64,000 bases of DNA from a virus, in the IMG/VR virus record IMGVR_UViG_3300032242_001655, positions 1 to 64,000 of that record; one strand, given 5' to 3'. A program made the translations under genes and the position numbers. This document shows, piece after piece, positions 34,068-40,478 of this stretch (its first letter is position 1; the number at the start of each line of letters is the position of its first letter). The notes under the pieces were generated by a model that saw nothing but the letters and a program-made list of their open reading frames with translations, was not told where the DNA came from and made no database searches.

Positions 34068-35090
34068 ATGCCTGCTGTGTCTAGGATAGGAGATTCAGTA
34101 ACAACCAACCACGGGTGTGATGTGTCAACTACAATGGCTGAAGGATCGGGTAATGTATTTGCTAATGGCATAGGTGTTGTGCGTCAAGGCGATAATGATA
34201 CTGTTCATGCTTACGGTGGTCGTAATTGTTCTGCTAGACATCAGGTTCCGCTAAGTGCAGGTGCACCTACTGTGTTTGTAAATGGTAGAGCTCTAGGCAG
34301 AATAGGCGATGGTGGTGAGACTCTAGCCTCAGGTAGTCCAAACGTATTTGCTGGTAATGGTAGTGGCGGTGGCTCTCACGTAGCACCTATTTCTCCTATC
34401 CCTATGGTCAAATTTGGAGATCCAAACTTTGTTGCTAACACTCGACAATTAACTTCAAATTATGTAAGTAATCCTAATTCGTATTATAATCCTTCTGCGG
34501 CCGCAGACGGTGTAAAGGCTGATTATTCAGGAACTGCTGACGATGCTAGCACCGATCCCGGAATTGTAACCCCGGGACAATATAGCGATATTATTTCTTT
34601 CTTACAACAAAAATTAAGTGAAGCCGCACAGGGAAAATGGCGAGAAAGTGGACAAGGTGGACATGCAAGTAATCCTAATATTATAGGAATTTGGAGTGAT
34701 TTAGGATTTCCAGGAGCAAATTCTAGTCCGTGGAATACTGACCAAACAGCATGGTGTATGGGGTTTGTTAACTACGCATTAAAGGCATCTGGATACAAAT
34801 GGGTACCTACTGCTAGTGCGCAGGCTATTACACAAAATCCAGGACGTTGGAATGCTACACAAATACCTAAAGAACAAGCACAACCTGGGGATATTGCATT
34901 TTGGAGTTATAGACACGTAAACTTTGTCTATGAGAAAAAAGGTGCTGGTTTTACCTTTGTCGGGGGTAATCAAACTCCAAAAGGTGGAAGCAACAATCCA
35001 GATGACGGGGATATAACAATCAGTTATCCTGGCGGTACATCTTCTAGTAATGCAAATTGGGTAAGTTGTTGGCGGCCAAACAAAGGTTAA
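34068..35090 (+). CDS. PAAR tail-tip protein fused to CHAP-like cell-wall hydrolase
   Basis: A 340-aa protein. Residues 1-110 form a PAAR cone (MPAVSRIGDSVTTNHGC, VFANGIGVVRQGD, VFVNGRALGRIGDGG, SPNVFAG) that caps the gp5-type spike, like T4 gp5.4. After a linker, residues about 180-340 resemble the TIGR02594/CHAP peptidase: SPWNTDQTAWCMGFVNYALKASG with nucleophile Cys and later RHVNFVYEK with His, GDIAFWS before it. The tip would thus carry a peptidoglycan hydrolase into the periplasm at injection. A TAAATACTAG element precedes it. Confidence 0.82.
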   Translation: MPAVSRIGDSVTTNHGCDVSTTMAEGSGNVFANGIGVVRQGDNDTVHAYGGRNCSARHQVPLSAGAPTVFVNGRALGRIGDGGETLASGSPNVFAGNGSGGGSHVAPISPIPMVKFGDPNFVANTRQLTSNYVSNPNSYYNPSAAADGVKADYSGTADDASTDPGIVTPGQYSDIISFLQQKLSEAAQGKWRESGQGGHASNPNIIGIWSDLGFPGANSSPWNTDQTAWCMGFVNYALKASGYKWVPTASAQAITQNPGRWNATQIPKEQAQPGDIAFWSYRHVNFVYEKKGAGFTFVGGNQTPKGGSNNPDDGDITISYPGGTSSSNANWVSCWRPNKG

Positions 35091-35151
35091 ATAAATTGTC
35101 TGTTAAGCATCTTGGCATAGCCATGTTAGCAGTAATTGGGCGATGATTCTC

Positions 35152-35180
35152 TTGACAGATTCGTCAACGGTTAGTAAAAT
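35152..35180 (+). promoter_or_regulatory. Sigma70 promoter of the tmRNA
   Basis: TTGACA (35152-35157), 17-nt spacer, TAAAAT (35175-35180). Transcription would start near 35187. The -35 box is inside a short inverted repeat (TTGAC, 6 nt, GTCAA) that could bind a regulator. Confidence 0.85.
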
Positions 35181-35186
35181 GTAAGT

Positions 35187-35452
35187 TATTGCTGTATGAA
35201 GCAAAGAGAAAAGTGTTCTGGACGCGAGTTCGAATCTCGCCATCTCCACCTAAATGTATTAAGGTATATTTAGGTGGGGATGAAAATGGTTTCGACAGGG
35301 CAACAAGTAATGGCGTGGACAGCAGAGTAGGCGATGACTCTAAATCAAGCAAAAAACGTAAATGCAAACGACGAACAGTTCGCTTTAGCCGCCTAAACTC
35401 GGCTTAGGGTAGGAAATACCTCGTAACAGAAATAACCAGGGGCTACGGCCCC
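35187..35452 (+). ncRNA. ssrA: Circularly permuted (two-piece) tmRNA
   Basis: A transfer-messenger RNA with the acceptor piece encoded before the coding piece. Acceptor piece: T arm GCGAG-TTCGAAT-CTCGC at 35224-35240, then acceptor 3' strand CATCTCC and ACC ending at 35250. Coding piece: GGGGATG from 35276 starts the 5' strand, which pairs 7/7 with CATCTCC (one G-U), followed by the conserved tmRNA block ATGGTTTCGACAGGG. The 25-nt linker 35251-35275 closes a long hairpin (CCACCTAAAT with ATTTAGGTGG) that must be cleaved to free both ends. The tag frame follows at 35364. No encoded final A of CCA. The exact 5' and 3' ends are approximate. Confidence 0.93.
35364..35396 (+). other. tmRNA tag reading frame (ANDEQFALAA)
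   Basis: GCA AAC GAC GAA CAG TTC GCT TTA GCC GCC TAA encodes ANDEQFALAA and stop. It ends in the ALAA degron read by ClpXP and closely resembles betaproteobacterial tags such as ANDERFALAA. The preceding A-rich stretch (CAAAAAACGTAAAT) matches the usual context upstream of the resume codon. Confidence 0.93.
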
Positions 35453-35460
35453 TTTCTTAT
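35439..35460 (+). terminator. tmRNA terminator
   Basis: GGGGC (35439-35443) pairs with GCCCC (35448-35452) around TACG, followed by TTTCTTAT. It ends the tmRNA transcript before the 305-aa virion protein gene. Confidence 0.8.
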
Positions 35461-35484
35461 CAGTTTTAAAAAGGATGATTAAAA

Positions 35485-36402
35485 ATGGCAACAACAGTAA
35501 CAATTGGGCAGACCCCAATTAACGCAACATATTCCCTAGTAGGGGGTGCAACAAATGGTGCAGGCGCTCAGGCAAAATTCACTGTACAAAAAACAAATGG
35601 TGTATATGTAACCACCCTCGATTCAACTAATGGCGGTACAGGATATGCTCTTGGTGATACAGTTACCATTCCGGGCACAAGCCTTGGTGGAACAGCCCCA
35701 GCCAATAACGATGTTATTATCGTTACTGGACTTGGTACAAATGGCGCAATTAAAACATTCGCCACAGCAGGTGTAGGTGCAATTGGTAATGGAACTATTA
35801 ATACAGTTATTAATGTTACTCCAGATGTAGTTGCTCCAATTAACACATATGTTATGGGCGACAAAAGCGCCAACTTTACAGTAGTTAACGATACAGCAAA
35901 CAATGTTATCAGAGAAACCAGTGCTTTAAATTCTACTGTGAGTTTTAACCTAAATAACTACCAGCGTGTGGTATATACAGATAAAGCAACCGCTTTTGAT
36001 ATTTCTGGTAAAGCAGGCGATGTTTATTCATTGCTTAAAGCAAGTTTTGGCGGAACGGTTAATACTACATACGAAGGTATCGGTATTAAATTGGAAGATG
36101 CTGGCACAACCAGCGCACAAGTTGCTCAAGCAATTGTAACTAGTGCTCCATTCTTAACAGCAAATCCAGATATTCCTACTTTTGTGAACAATCTGTATAC
36201 CAATGTTATGGGAGTGGCTCCAACTCCAACTCAGGCAAGTCCGTATATTACTTCCTTAGTAACAGGTGGAACAACAATGGGGGCTTTACTAAATGCGGCC
36301 GCTCATCTTACCACATATCAACAAACAATTGGTTTGGTAGGTGTTGCTCCAGCAACAACAGGCGTATTAGCCGGTTCAGGAATTGACTACATTCCAGCCT
36401 AA
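35485..36402 (+). CDS. Virion surface protein with DUF4214-like C-terminus
   Basis: A 305-aa Ala/Thr/Gly-rich protein starting MATTVTIGQTPINATYS. Around residues 50-80 it carries GYALGDTVTIPGTSLGGTAPANND, the same cassette that occurs twice in the 1489-aa fibre. The C-terminal 90 residues (FVNNLYTNVMGVAPTPTQ, MGALLNAAAHLTTYQQ) match the DUF4214/S-layer-linked helical repeat. No catalytic motif. It ends in its own terminator and probably is a fibre or surface component. A strong ribosome site, AAAAGGATGATT, precedes it. Confidence 0.7.
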   Translation: MATTVTIGQTPINATYSLVGGATNGAGAQAKFTVQKTNGVYVTTLDSTNGGTGYALGDTVTIPGTSLGGTAPANNDVIIVTGLGTNGAIKTFATAGVGAIGNGTINTVINVTPDVVAPINTYVMGDKSANFTVVNDTANNVIRETSALNSTVSFNLNNYQRVVYTDKATAFDISGKAGDVYSLLKASFGGTVNTTYEGIGIKLEDAGTTSAQVAQAIVTSAPFLTANPDIPTFVNNLYTNVMGVAPTPTQASPYITSLVTGGTTMGALLNAAAHLTTYQQTIGLVGVAPATTGVLAGSGIDYIPA

Positions 36403-36424
36403 GTAAATTGGCTAAAATAGTGGT

Positions 36425-36452
36425 AAAACCGGCTTGACAGGCCGGTTTTTTT
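36425..36452 (+). terminator. Terminator whose loop is the next promoter's -35 box
   Basis: AAAACCGGC (36425-36433) pairs with GCCGGTTTT (36441-36449), then TTT. The loop TTGACAG contains a perfect -35 hexamer. Confidence 0.88.
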
Positions 36453-36462
36453 ATTGTATAAT
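36434..36462 (+). promoter_or_regulatory. Sigma70 promoter (SprT-like gene)
   Basis: TTGACA (36434-36439), 17-nt spacer, TATAAT (36457-36462), followed by ATATGTACAC. It overlaps the terminator above. A leader with TATAGGAG then precedes ATG 36498. Confidence 0.88.
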
Positions 36463-36497
36463 ATATGTACACACTAACTTTTATATAGGAGCCATAA

Positions 36498-36923
36498 ATG
36501 GATATCGCTTACAGCATTAGAAGCAAGGGTACACTAGCACTTGTTGAGTCAGTAATTTCGTTTTTTGAACAAGATCTAAAACTTACAAAATCAAAATGGA
36601 GTTTGGACGTTTATACAAGACGCGGTTTGGCAGATAGTGATGGATGTCGTGGTAGCGTTACACGGGTAGGTCCAAAACATCTTATTATGATGTTAGACAG
36701 CAAGTTAGATGTAGAGCGCCTGGTGCTAACAATAGCACACGAAATGGTACATGTTAAGCAATTTGCTCGCGGACAGATTAAAGATATTCCAGGACGCACA
36801 CAGGTTCGTTATTGGATGGGCAAAAAAGTTCGTAAATCCTATTATGAACAGCCCTGGGAATTAGAAGCGTTCTCCAAAGAGCGGATCTTAGCCAACAAGA
36901 TTTTTAAGATTATCAATGTTTAA
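36498..36923 (+). CDS. SprT-like zinc metallopeptidase
   Basis: A 141-aa protein with one HExxH site, TIAHEMVHVKQ (about residues 78-88), and a downstream Glu in PWELEAF as the third zinc ligand. Related in layout to the peptidase half of the gene at 16757 and to SprT-like proteins that remove DNA-protein crosslinks; here no zinc-ribbon is present. It is the first gene of an early transcript from a strong sigma70 promoter with ribosome site TAGGAG. Confidence 0.75.
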   Translation: MDIAYSIRSKGTLALVESVISFFEQDLKLTKSKWSLDVYTRRGLADSDGCRGSVTRVGPKHLIMMLDSKLDVERLVLTIAHEMVHVKQFARGQIKDIPGRTQVRYWMGKKVRKSYYEQPWELEAFSKERILANKIFKIINV

Positions 36924-36936
36924 TCGGAGTTGAAGA

Positions 36937-37053
36937 ATGAACGAATTTAGTTGGGGACCAATCATTAGCACAGCCCTTGCTATTGCGGGTATGTTGTTTG
37001 CATTAGTGATGGGTTATCTGATTGGCTATAATGATGCTAAGGAGGGCAAATGA
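36937..37053 (+). CDS. 38-aa single-pass membrane protein
   Basis: Encodes MNEFSWGPIISTALAIAGML and a GYLIGYNDAKEGK tail: one transmembrane helix with a short basic end. Preceded by GGAGTTGAAGA and overlapping the next ATG (ATGA). Function unknown. Confidence 0.6.
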   Translation: MNEFSWGPIISTALAIAGMLFALVMGYLIGYNDAKEGK

Positions 37054-37274
37054 ACGAACGAATTAGAGAACTTGCTGAACAGGCTGGATCTACACACAAA
37101 CAGAATCTTGGCGTATATCAATTCTACACAGAAGAATTGGAAAAGTTCGCCGAGTTGATTGTTCGGGAATGTTGTAACATTGTCGTGAATTGCGGTATTC
37201 CTGGAAGCAACACAGAAAGAGATTTTGTTGTTGCCTCTAGAGAAATTCGACATTATTTTGGAGTTGAAGAATGA
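37050..37274 (+). CDS. Small conserved phage protein
   Basis: A 74-aa protein, MNERIRELAEQAGSTHKQN, then LEKFAELIVRECCNIV, ending IRHYFGVEE. This helical MNERI.ELAEQA type is very common in phage early regions; function unknown. It is coupled to the 38-aa membrane protein by a 4-nt overlap and closed by a terminator. Confidence 0.7.
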   Translation: MNERIRELAEQAGSTHKQNLGVYQFYTEELEKFAELIVRECCNIVVNCGIPGSNTERDFVVASREIRHYFGVEE

Positions 37275-37298
37275 AAGAGCCTTAGGGCTCTTTTTTTG
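37274..37298 (+). terminator. Rho-independent terminator
   Basis: AAAGAGCC (37274-37281) pairs with GGCTCTTT (37286-37293) and continues into TTTT. Confidence 0.85.
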
Positions 37299-37299
37299 T

Positions 37300-37352
37300 G
37301 GTGTTGATTTTCCAACACCAAGACCGTCGATTTTCCAACAGGTGTTGGAAAA
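37300..37352. repeat. Double palindrome with repeated GATTTTCCAACA
   Basis: Two structured units share the motif GATTTTCCAACA: GGTGTTG-6-CAACACC at 37300-37319, and the perfect 10-bp inverted repeat TTTTCCAACA-GG-TGTTGGAAAA at 37331-37352. They sit right after a terminator and upstream of the 45-aa gene; a protein-binding site or stable RNA end is possible. Confidence 0.6.
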
Positions 37353-37426
37353 ATAACACTATAGTTTTATTTTTTGATTTTATCATGTAAATACTTAGGC
37401 AAGAAACTATTCTAAGGAGCGACCGG

Positions 37427-37564
37427 ATGATTAAAAAAATTATTGAAAAAATAATATCAACGATGCTACCTCTATCCAGTTTATTACAGATGATAGAAGA
37501 AATTAAATTAGAATTAGCACAGTTAAAAAAAGATATTCATGCAACAAAATCTAAAAAGAATTGA
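37427..37564 (+). CDS. 45-aa helical small protein
   Basis: Strong ribosome site TAAGGAG precedes ATG. The product MIKKIIEKIISTMLPLSSLL followed by MIEEIKLELAQLKKDIHATK is amphipathic and coiled-coil-like, perhaps membrane-associated at the N-terminus. A TGTAAATACTT element (37386) may promote it. Function unknown. Confidence 0.6.
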   Translation: MIKKIIEKIISTMLPLSSLLQMIEEIKLELAQLKKDIHATKSKKN

Positions 37565-37633
37565 TGGCTTTACAAAAAGAAACAATTTAACAGTTCTGTA
37601 ATCTTTGCGTCCATATGCTAAAATAAATATGGT

Positions 37634-38431
37634 ATGAAACCAAAAACTTACCGCTCTATTTTTGTGAGTGATGTACATCTGGGTACAAAGGACTGTAAGG
37701 CAGAGGCTCTTAACAATTTCCTTAAACACAATAGTTGCGAAACGCTGTATCTTGTAGGGGATATAATAGATGCGTGGAAAATTCAACAAAATAAACTTAG
37801 GTGGAAGCAGAGCCACACTAATGTGGTTAGGCGGGTTCTTGGTCATGCTAAACGTGGTACTAGGGTTGTTTACGTGGCTGGCAATCACGATGAATTCCTG
37901 CGTCCGATGATACCGTATGGTGTGTCATTCGGACAAGTTGAAATCTGTAATCAAATAGAACACATAGGTGCTGACGGCAAGCACTATCTTGTAACACACG
38001 GAGATTTATTTGACGGTATCACTCGATTGGCTCCGTGGCTAAGTTTTTTAGGAGACAAAGCATATGATTTTATCCTTGGAGTCAATAGTAGGTTTAATTG
38101 GATCCGTCATCGTCTTGGTTTTGGCTACTGGAGCCTTAGCAAGTATCTTAAACACAGAGTCAAAAAAGCAATAGATTTCATGTTCAAGTTTGAAAGAACT
38201 ATAACAGACTATTGTAAGAAACGAGGATTCGACGGAGTAATCTGCGGACACATCCACCACGCTGAGATTAAATATATAGATAATATTGTGTATATGAATG
38301 ACGGCGATTGGGTTGAGTCTATGACGGCTCTTGTAGAGCATCACGACGGTCGCTGGGAAATAGTAACATGGACTCAAGAAAGTGACCAAAACAATTCTGA
38401 TAATAACGGACAACCTGCCGGAGCAAATTAA
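37634..38431 (+). CDS. LpxH-like UDP-2,3-diacylglucosamine pyrophosphatase family phosphoesterase
   Basis: A 265-aa calcineurin-type metallophosphoesterase of the LpxH/YbbF-like branch. Metal-binding motifs in order: FVSDVHLGT, LVGDIIDAWK, VAGNHDEFL, VTHGDLFDG and ICGHIHHAE. WLSFLGDKAYDFIL and FGYWSLSKYLKHRVKKA are typical of the family branch found next to glycosyltransferases in bacterial envelope loci. It overlaps the following glycosyltransferase by 50 nt. Likely substrate is a lipid-linked sugar nucleotide or phospholipid of the host envelope; inference. No Shine-Dalgarno; AAAATAAATATGGT lies directly before ATG. Confidence 0.82.
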   Translation: MKPKTYRSIFVSDVHLGTKDCKAEALNNFLKHNSCETLYLVGDIIDAWKIQQNKLRWKQSHTNVVRRVLGHAKRGTRVVYVAGNHDEFLRPMIPYGVSFGQVEICNQIEHIGADGKHYLVTHGDLFDGITRLAPWLSFLGDKAYDFILGVNSRFNWIRHRLGFGYWSLSKYLKHRVKKAIDFMFKFERTITDYCKKRGFDGVICGHIHHAEIKYIDNIVYMNDGDWVESMTALVEHHDGRWEIVTWTQESDQNNSDNNGQPAGAN

Positions 38432-39380
38432 TGGCGTTGTCACAACTTACAAAAACATTGAGAAATGTGCGCTTCTGGACGATTATAATGTTGTGGTGCT
38501 TCATCCCGGGTGGTTCCGCTACATTAATTGTCCTGGCTACAACGAAGTCAAGATTGCCTATCCCAGGAACTTGGGCAAGAAGATTAAGGAGATCAATCCG
38601 GATTATATCCACATCGCCACAGAAGGTCCTCTTGGTCTGTGGGCTCGAAAATATCTTTCATTGGCTGGTATTAGGCACAATACCGCTTATCACACTAAGT
38701 TTCCTGAAGGGCTGAAAAAACTATTTGGCATACCAGAATCATGGACTTGGCGCTTTGTTCGTTGGTTCCATAAACACTCAGGTAAAGTTTTAACTACAAC
38801 AGACTCAATGGTACGAGAATTACAAGCACACGGATTTGACGGAGAAGTTATTCCTTGGACACGAGGTGTTGACCGTGAGATATTTTCTCCCGATTTAAGG
38901 CAAGATGTTCCTGCCAAATACCTTCTGTGTGTAAGCCGTGTTAGTAAAGAAAAGAATTTAGAAAAGTTTCTTGAAATGGACTACCCCGGATATCTTAAAA
39001 TAATGGTAGGTGATGGTCCTATGTTAGAAAAGTATAAAAAACAATATCCGGATGTATACTTTGCTGGATTTAAAACTGGGCTATCATTGGCTCGATACTA
39101 TGCTAACGCAGAAGTATTTGTATTTCCATCACAATGGGAAACATTTGGCATTGTGATGGCAGAAGCCATGGCCTGCGGCACTCCAGTTGCCGCATACCCT
39201 GTACAAGGACCGGAGGATGTTATTGATGAATGCAAGACAGGTTGTATGCGTGATAACTTAAAGGACGCTGTAGATGCTTGCCTAAAATTAGATAGAACTG
39301 AAGTTGAACGGTACAGCCATCGATGGTCGTGGGAACAAGCATGGGAAATTTTTAGGGACAACTTAGTGAGCGCAAAATGA
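38382..39380 (+). CDS. GT4-family glycosyltransferase
   Basis: A 332-aa retaining glycosyltransferase with two Rossmann domains, starting at GTG inside the preceding gene. Signatures: DNLPEQINGVVTTYKNI (N-terminal sugar loop, shortened), HIATEGPLGLWAR, then YLLCVSRVSKEKNLEKFL, MVGDGPMLEKY and the EX7E-like EVFVFPSQWETFGIVMAEAMACGTPVAA. This matches the SqdX/MgtA-type alpha-mannosyl or sulfoquinovosyl transferases. Adjacent LpxH-like gene suggests glycolipid remodelling of the host envelope. Confidence 0.88.
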   Translation: MTKTILIITDNLPEQINGVVTTYKNIEKCALLDDYNVVVLHPGWFRYINCPGYNEVKIAYPRNLGKKIKEINPDYIHIATEGPLGLWARKYLSLAGIRHNTAYHTKFPEGLKKLFGIPESWTWRFVRWFHKHSGKVLTTTDSMVRELQAHGFDGEVIPWTRGVDREIFSPDLRQDVPAKYLLCVSRVSKEKNLEKFLEMDYPGYLKIMVGDGPMLEKYKKQYPDVYFAGFKTGLSLARYYANAEVFVFPSQWETFGIVMAEAMACGTPVAAYPVQGPEDVIDECKTGCMRDNLKDAVDACLKLDRTEVERYSHRWSWEQAWEIFRDNLVSAK

Positions 39381-40270
39381 ATAAGAAGATATGGATATTA
39401 CATCATGCCACAAATATAAATGGCTATGAAAACACACACCTAAAACAAACACTACTCGATTCGGGATTTGATGTTCAAGTCCTTGAACCTAAATACTTTG
39501 ATATTATTGTGAGTCGTAGTAATACACGAAGCATTAGATATAAAGGCGAGCGTATTGACATGCCTAACCTTGTTTTAAGTAGAACAGGATCGGGCACTAA
39601 CTACTTTACACTCGCTCTAATGCGTCAAATTGAAAAGTTTAACATACCTGTGATCAATGACGCAGACAGCATATCAATTGTTAGTGATAAGTTGATGACC
39701 AGTCAGGTACTGACCCGAGAAGGTTTACCTATCCCCAAGACTATATTGGTCAACGGAGATGTTGATACAGATTTAGTCGAACGTGAAATAGGATTTCCCT
39801 GTGTTGTAAAAGCCACATCGGGTAGTAAAGGTAAGACTGTACACTTATGTAAAAGTAAAAAAGAATTTCAGACACTAATGGATCTGCTGACTTCTATTGC
39901 TCTTAAGAAAGTTTTAATCATACAAGAGTTTATTGATGCGGCGCCGGGCACAGATCTACGTGTGTGGGTCATAGGTGGCAAAACTGTAGCCGCAATGAAA
40001 CGTACAGGGCCAGATGGAGACTTCCGTGCTAATATTAGTCAAGGTGGAACAGCGACACAGTTTGAAATTACTGAAGAAGTAGATTACGTTGCTCGTGAAA
40101 CTGCTCGTGCTCTTGGCCTACAGATTGCGGGTATAGATTTACTATTTGGCAAAGATGGAGTATTAGTCTGCGAAGCCAATTCCAGTCCAGGATTTGAAGG
40201 AATGGATAAATTCTGTGGTGCTGATATGAGCCAAAAGATAGCAGAGTATATCAAATTCAAATTAGGGTAA
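39377..40270 (+). CDS. RimK-like ATP-grasp peptide ligase
   Basis: A 297-aa ATP-grasp ligase resembling RimK, which adds glutamate to the C-terminus of ribosomal protein S6. Motifs: an N-terminal PreATP domain with VSRSNTRSIRYKG, NDADSISIVSDKLMTSQVL, GFPCVVKATSGSKGKTVHL (Lys and Gly-rich loop), IIQEFIDAAPGTDLRVWVIGG, NISQGGTA and CEANSSPGFEGMD (Mg-binding Glu/Asn). It overlaps the glycosyltransferase by 4 nt. Directly downstream is an 18-aa peptide ending in Glu-Glu, a possible substrate, and then an amidotransferase-like protein. Confidence 0.9.
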   Translation: MNKKIWILHHATNINGYENTHLKQTLLDSGFDVQVLEPKYFDIIVSRSNTRSIRYKGERIDMPNLVLSRTGSGTNYFTLALMRQIEKFNIPVINDADSISIVSDKLMTSQVLTREGLPIPKTILVNGDVDTDLVEREIGFPCVVKATSGSKGKTVHLCKSKKEFQTLMDLLTSIALKKVLIIQEFIDAAPGTDLRVWVIGGKTVAAMKRTGPDGDFRANISQGGTATQFEITEEVDYVARETARALGLQIAGIDLLFGKDGVLVCEANSSPGFEGMDKFCGADMSQKIAEYIKFKLG

Positions 40271-40291
40271 TCTACCTGTAATCTACAAAAA

Positions 40292-40299
40292 TATAAATA
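40292..40299 (+). promoter_or_regulatory. Late promoter for the 18-aa peptide
   Basis: Perfect TATAAATA, 27 nt before the peptide ATG, indicating separate late expression. Confidence 0.6.
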
Positions 40300-40326
40300 A
40301 ATGTACCAACTTAATAGGAGTTTCAT

Positions 40327-40383
40327 ATGAACTTATTAGCAGTATACGGACCCGGAGACGACTCCGAGGACGACGAAGAGTAA
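40327..40383 (+). CDS. 18-aa acidic peptide resembling the ribosomal S6 tail
   Basis: ATG preceded by AATAGGAGTTTCAT (strong ribosome site) encodes MNLLAVYGPGDDSEDDEE. The acidic C-terminus ending in Glu-Glu resembles the DSEE end of E. coli S6, the RimK substrate. Upstream is a late promoter and downstream a terminator at 40429, so this tiny gene has its own transcription unit beside the RimK-like gene. It could be a RimK substrate, decoy or poly-glutamate carrier; inference. Confidence 0.7.
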   Translation: MNLLAVYGPGDDSEDDEE

Positions 40384-40428
40384 ACCGGCCACACCGATAG
40401 AGTGGATGCTGGAACTCGTAACCAGCAG

Positions 40429-40449
40429 TAGGGCTTAGGCCCTATTTTT
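40429..40449 (+). terminator. Terminator after the acidic peptide
   Basis: TAGGGC pairs with GCCCTA around TTAG, then TTTTT. The 45 nt between the peptide and this hairpin also contain a CTGG...CCAG stem. Confidence 0.85.
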
Positions 40450-40478
40450 ACGACTAAATATTATAAAGTAGGTACATA

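Noticed and set aside
35101-35150. Hairpin TGGC-ATA-GCCA before the tmRNA promoter as part of the acceptor piece
   Set aside because: It is upstream of the sigma70 promoter and does not align with tmRNA helices; more likely the end of the PAAR gene transcript.
35164-35407. Open frames of 67 and 72 aa on both strands over the tmRNA
   Set aside because: They lie wholly within the permuted tmRNA structure, have no ribosome site and include the tag in another frame.
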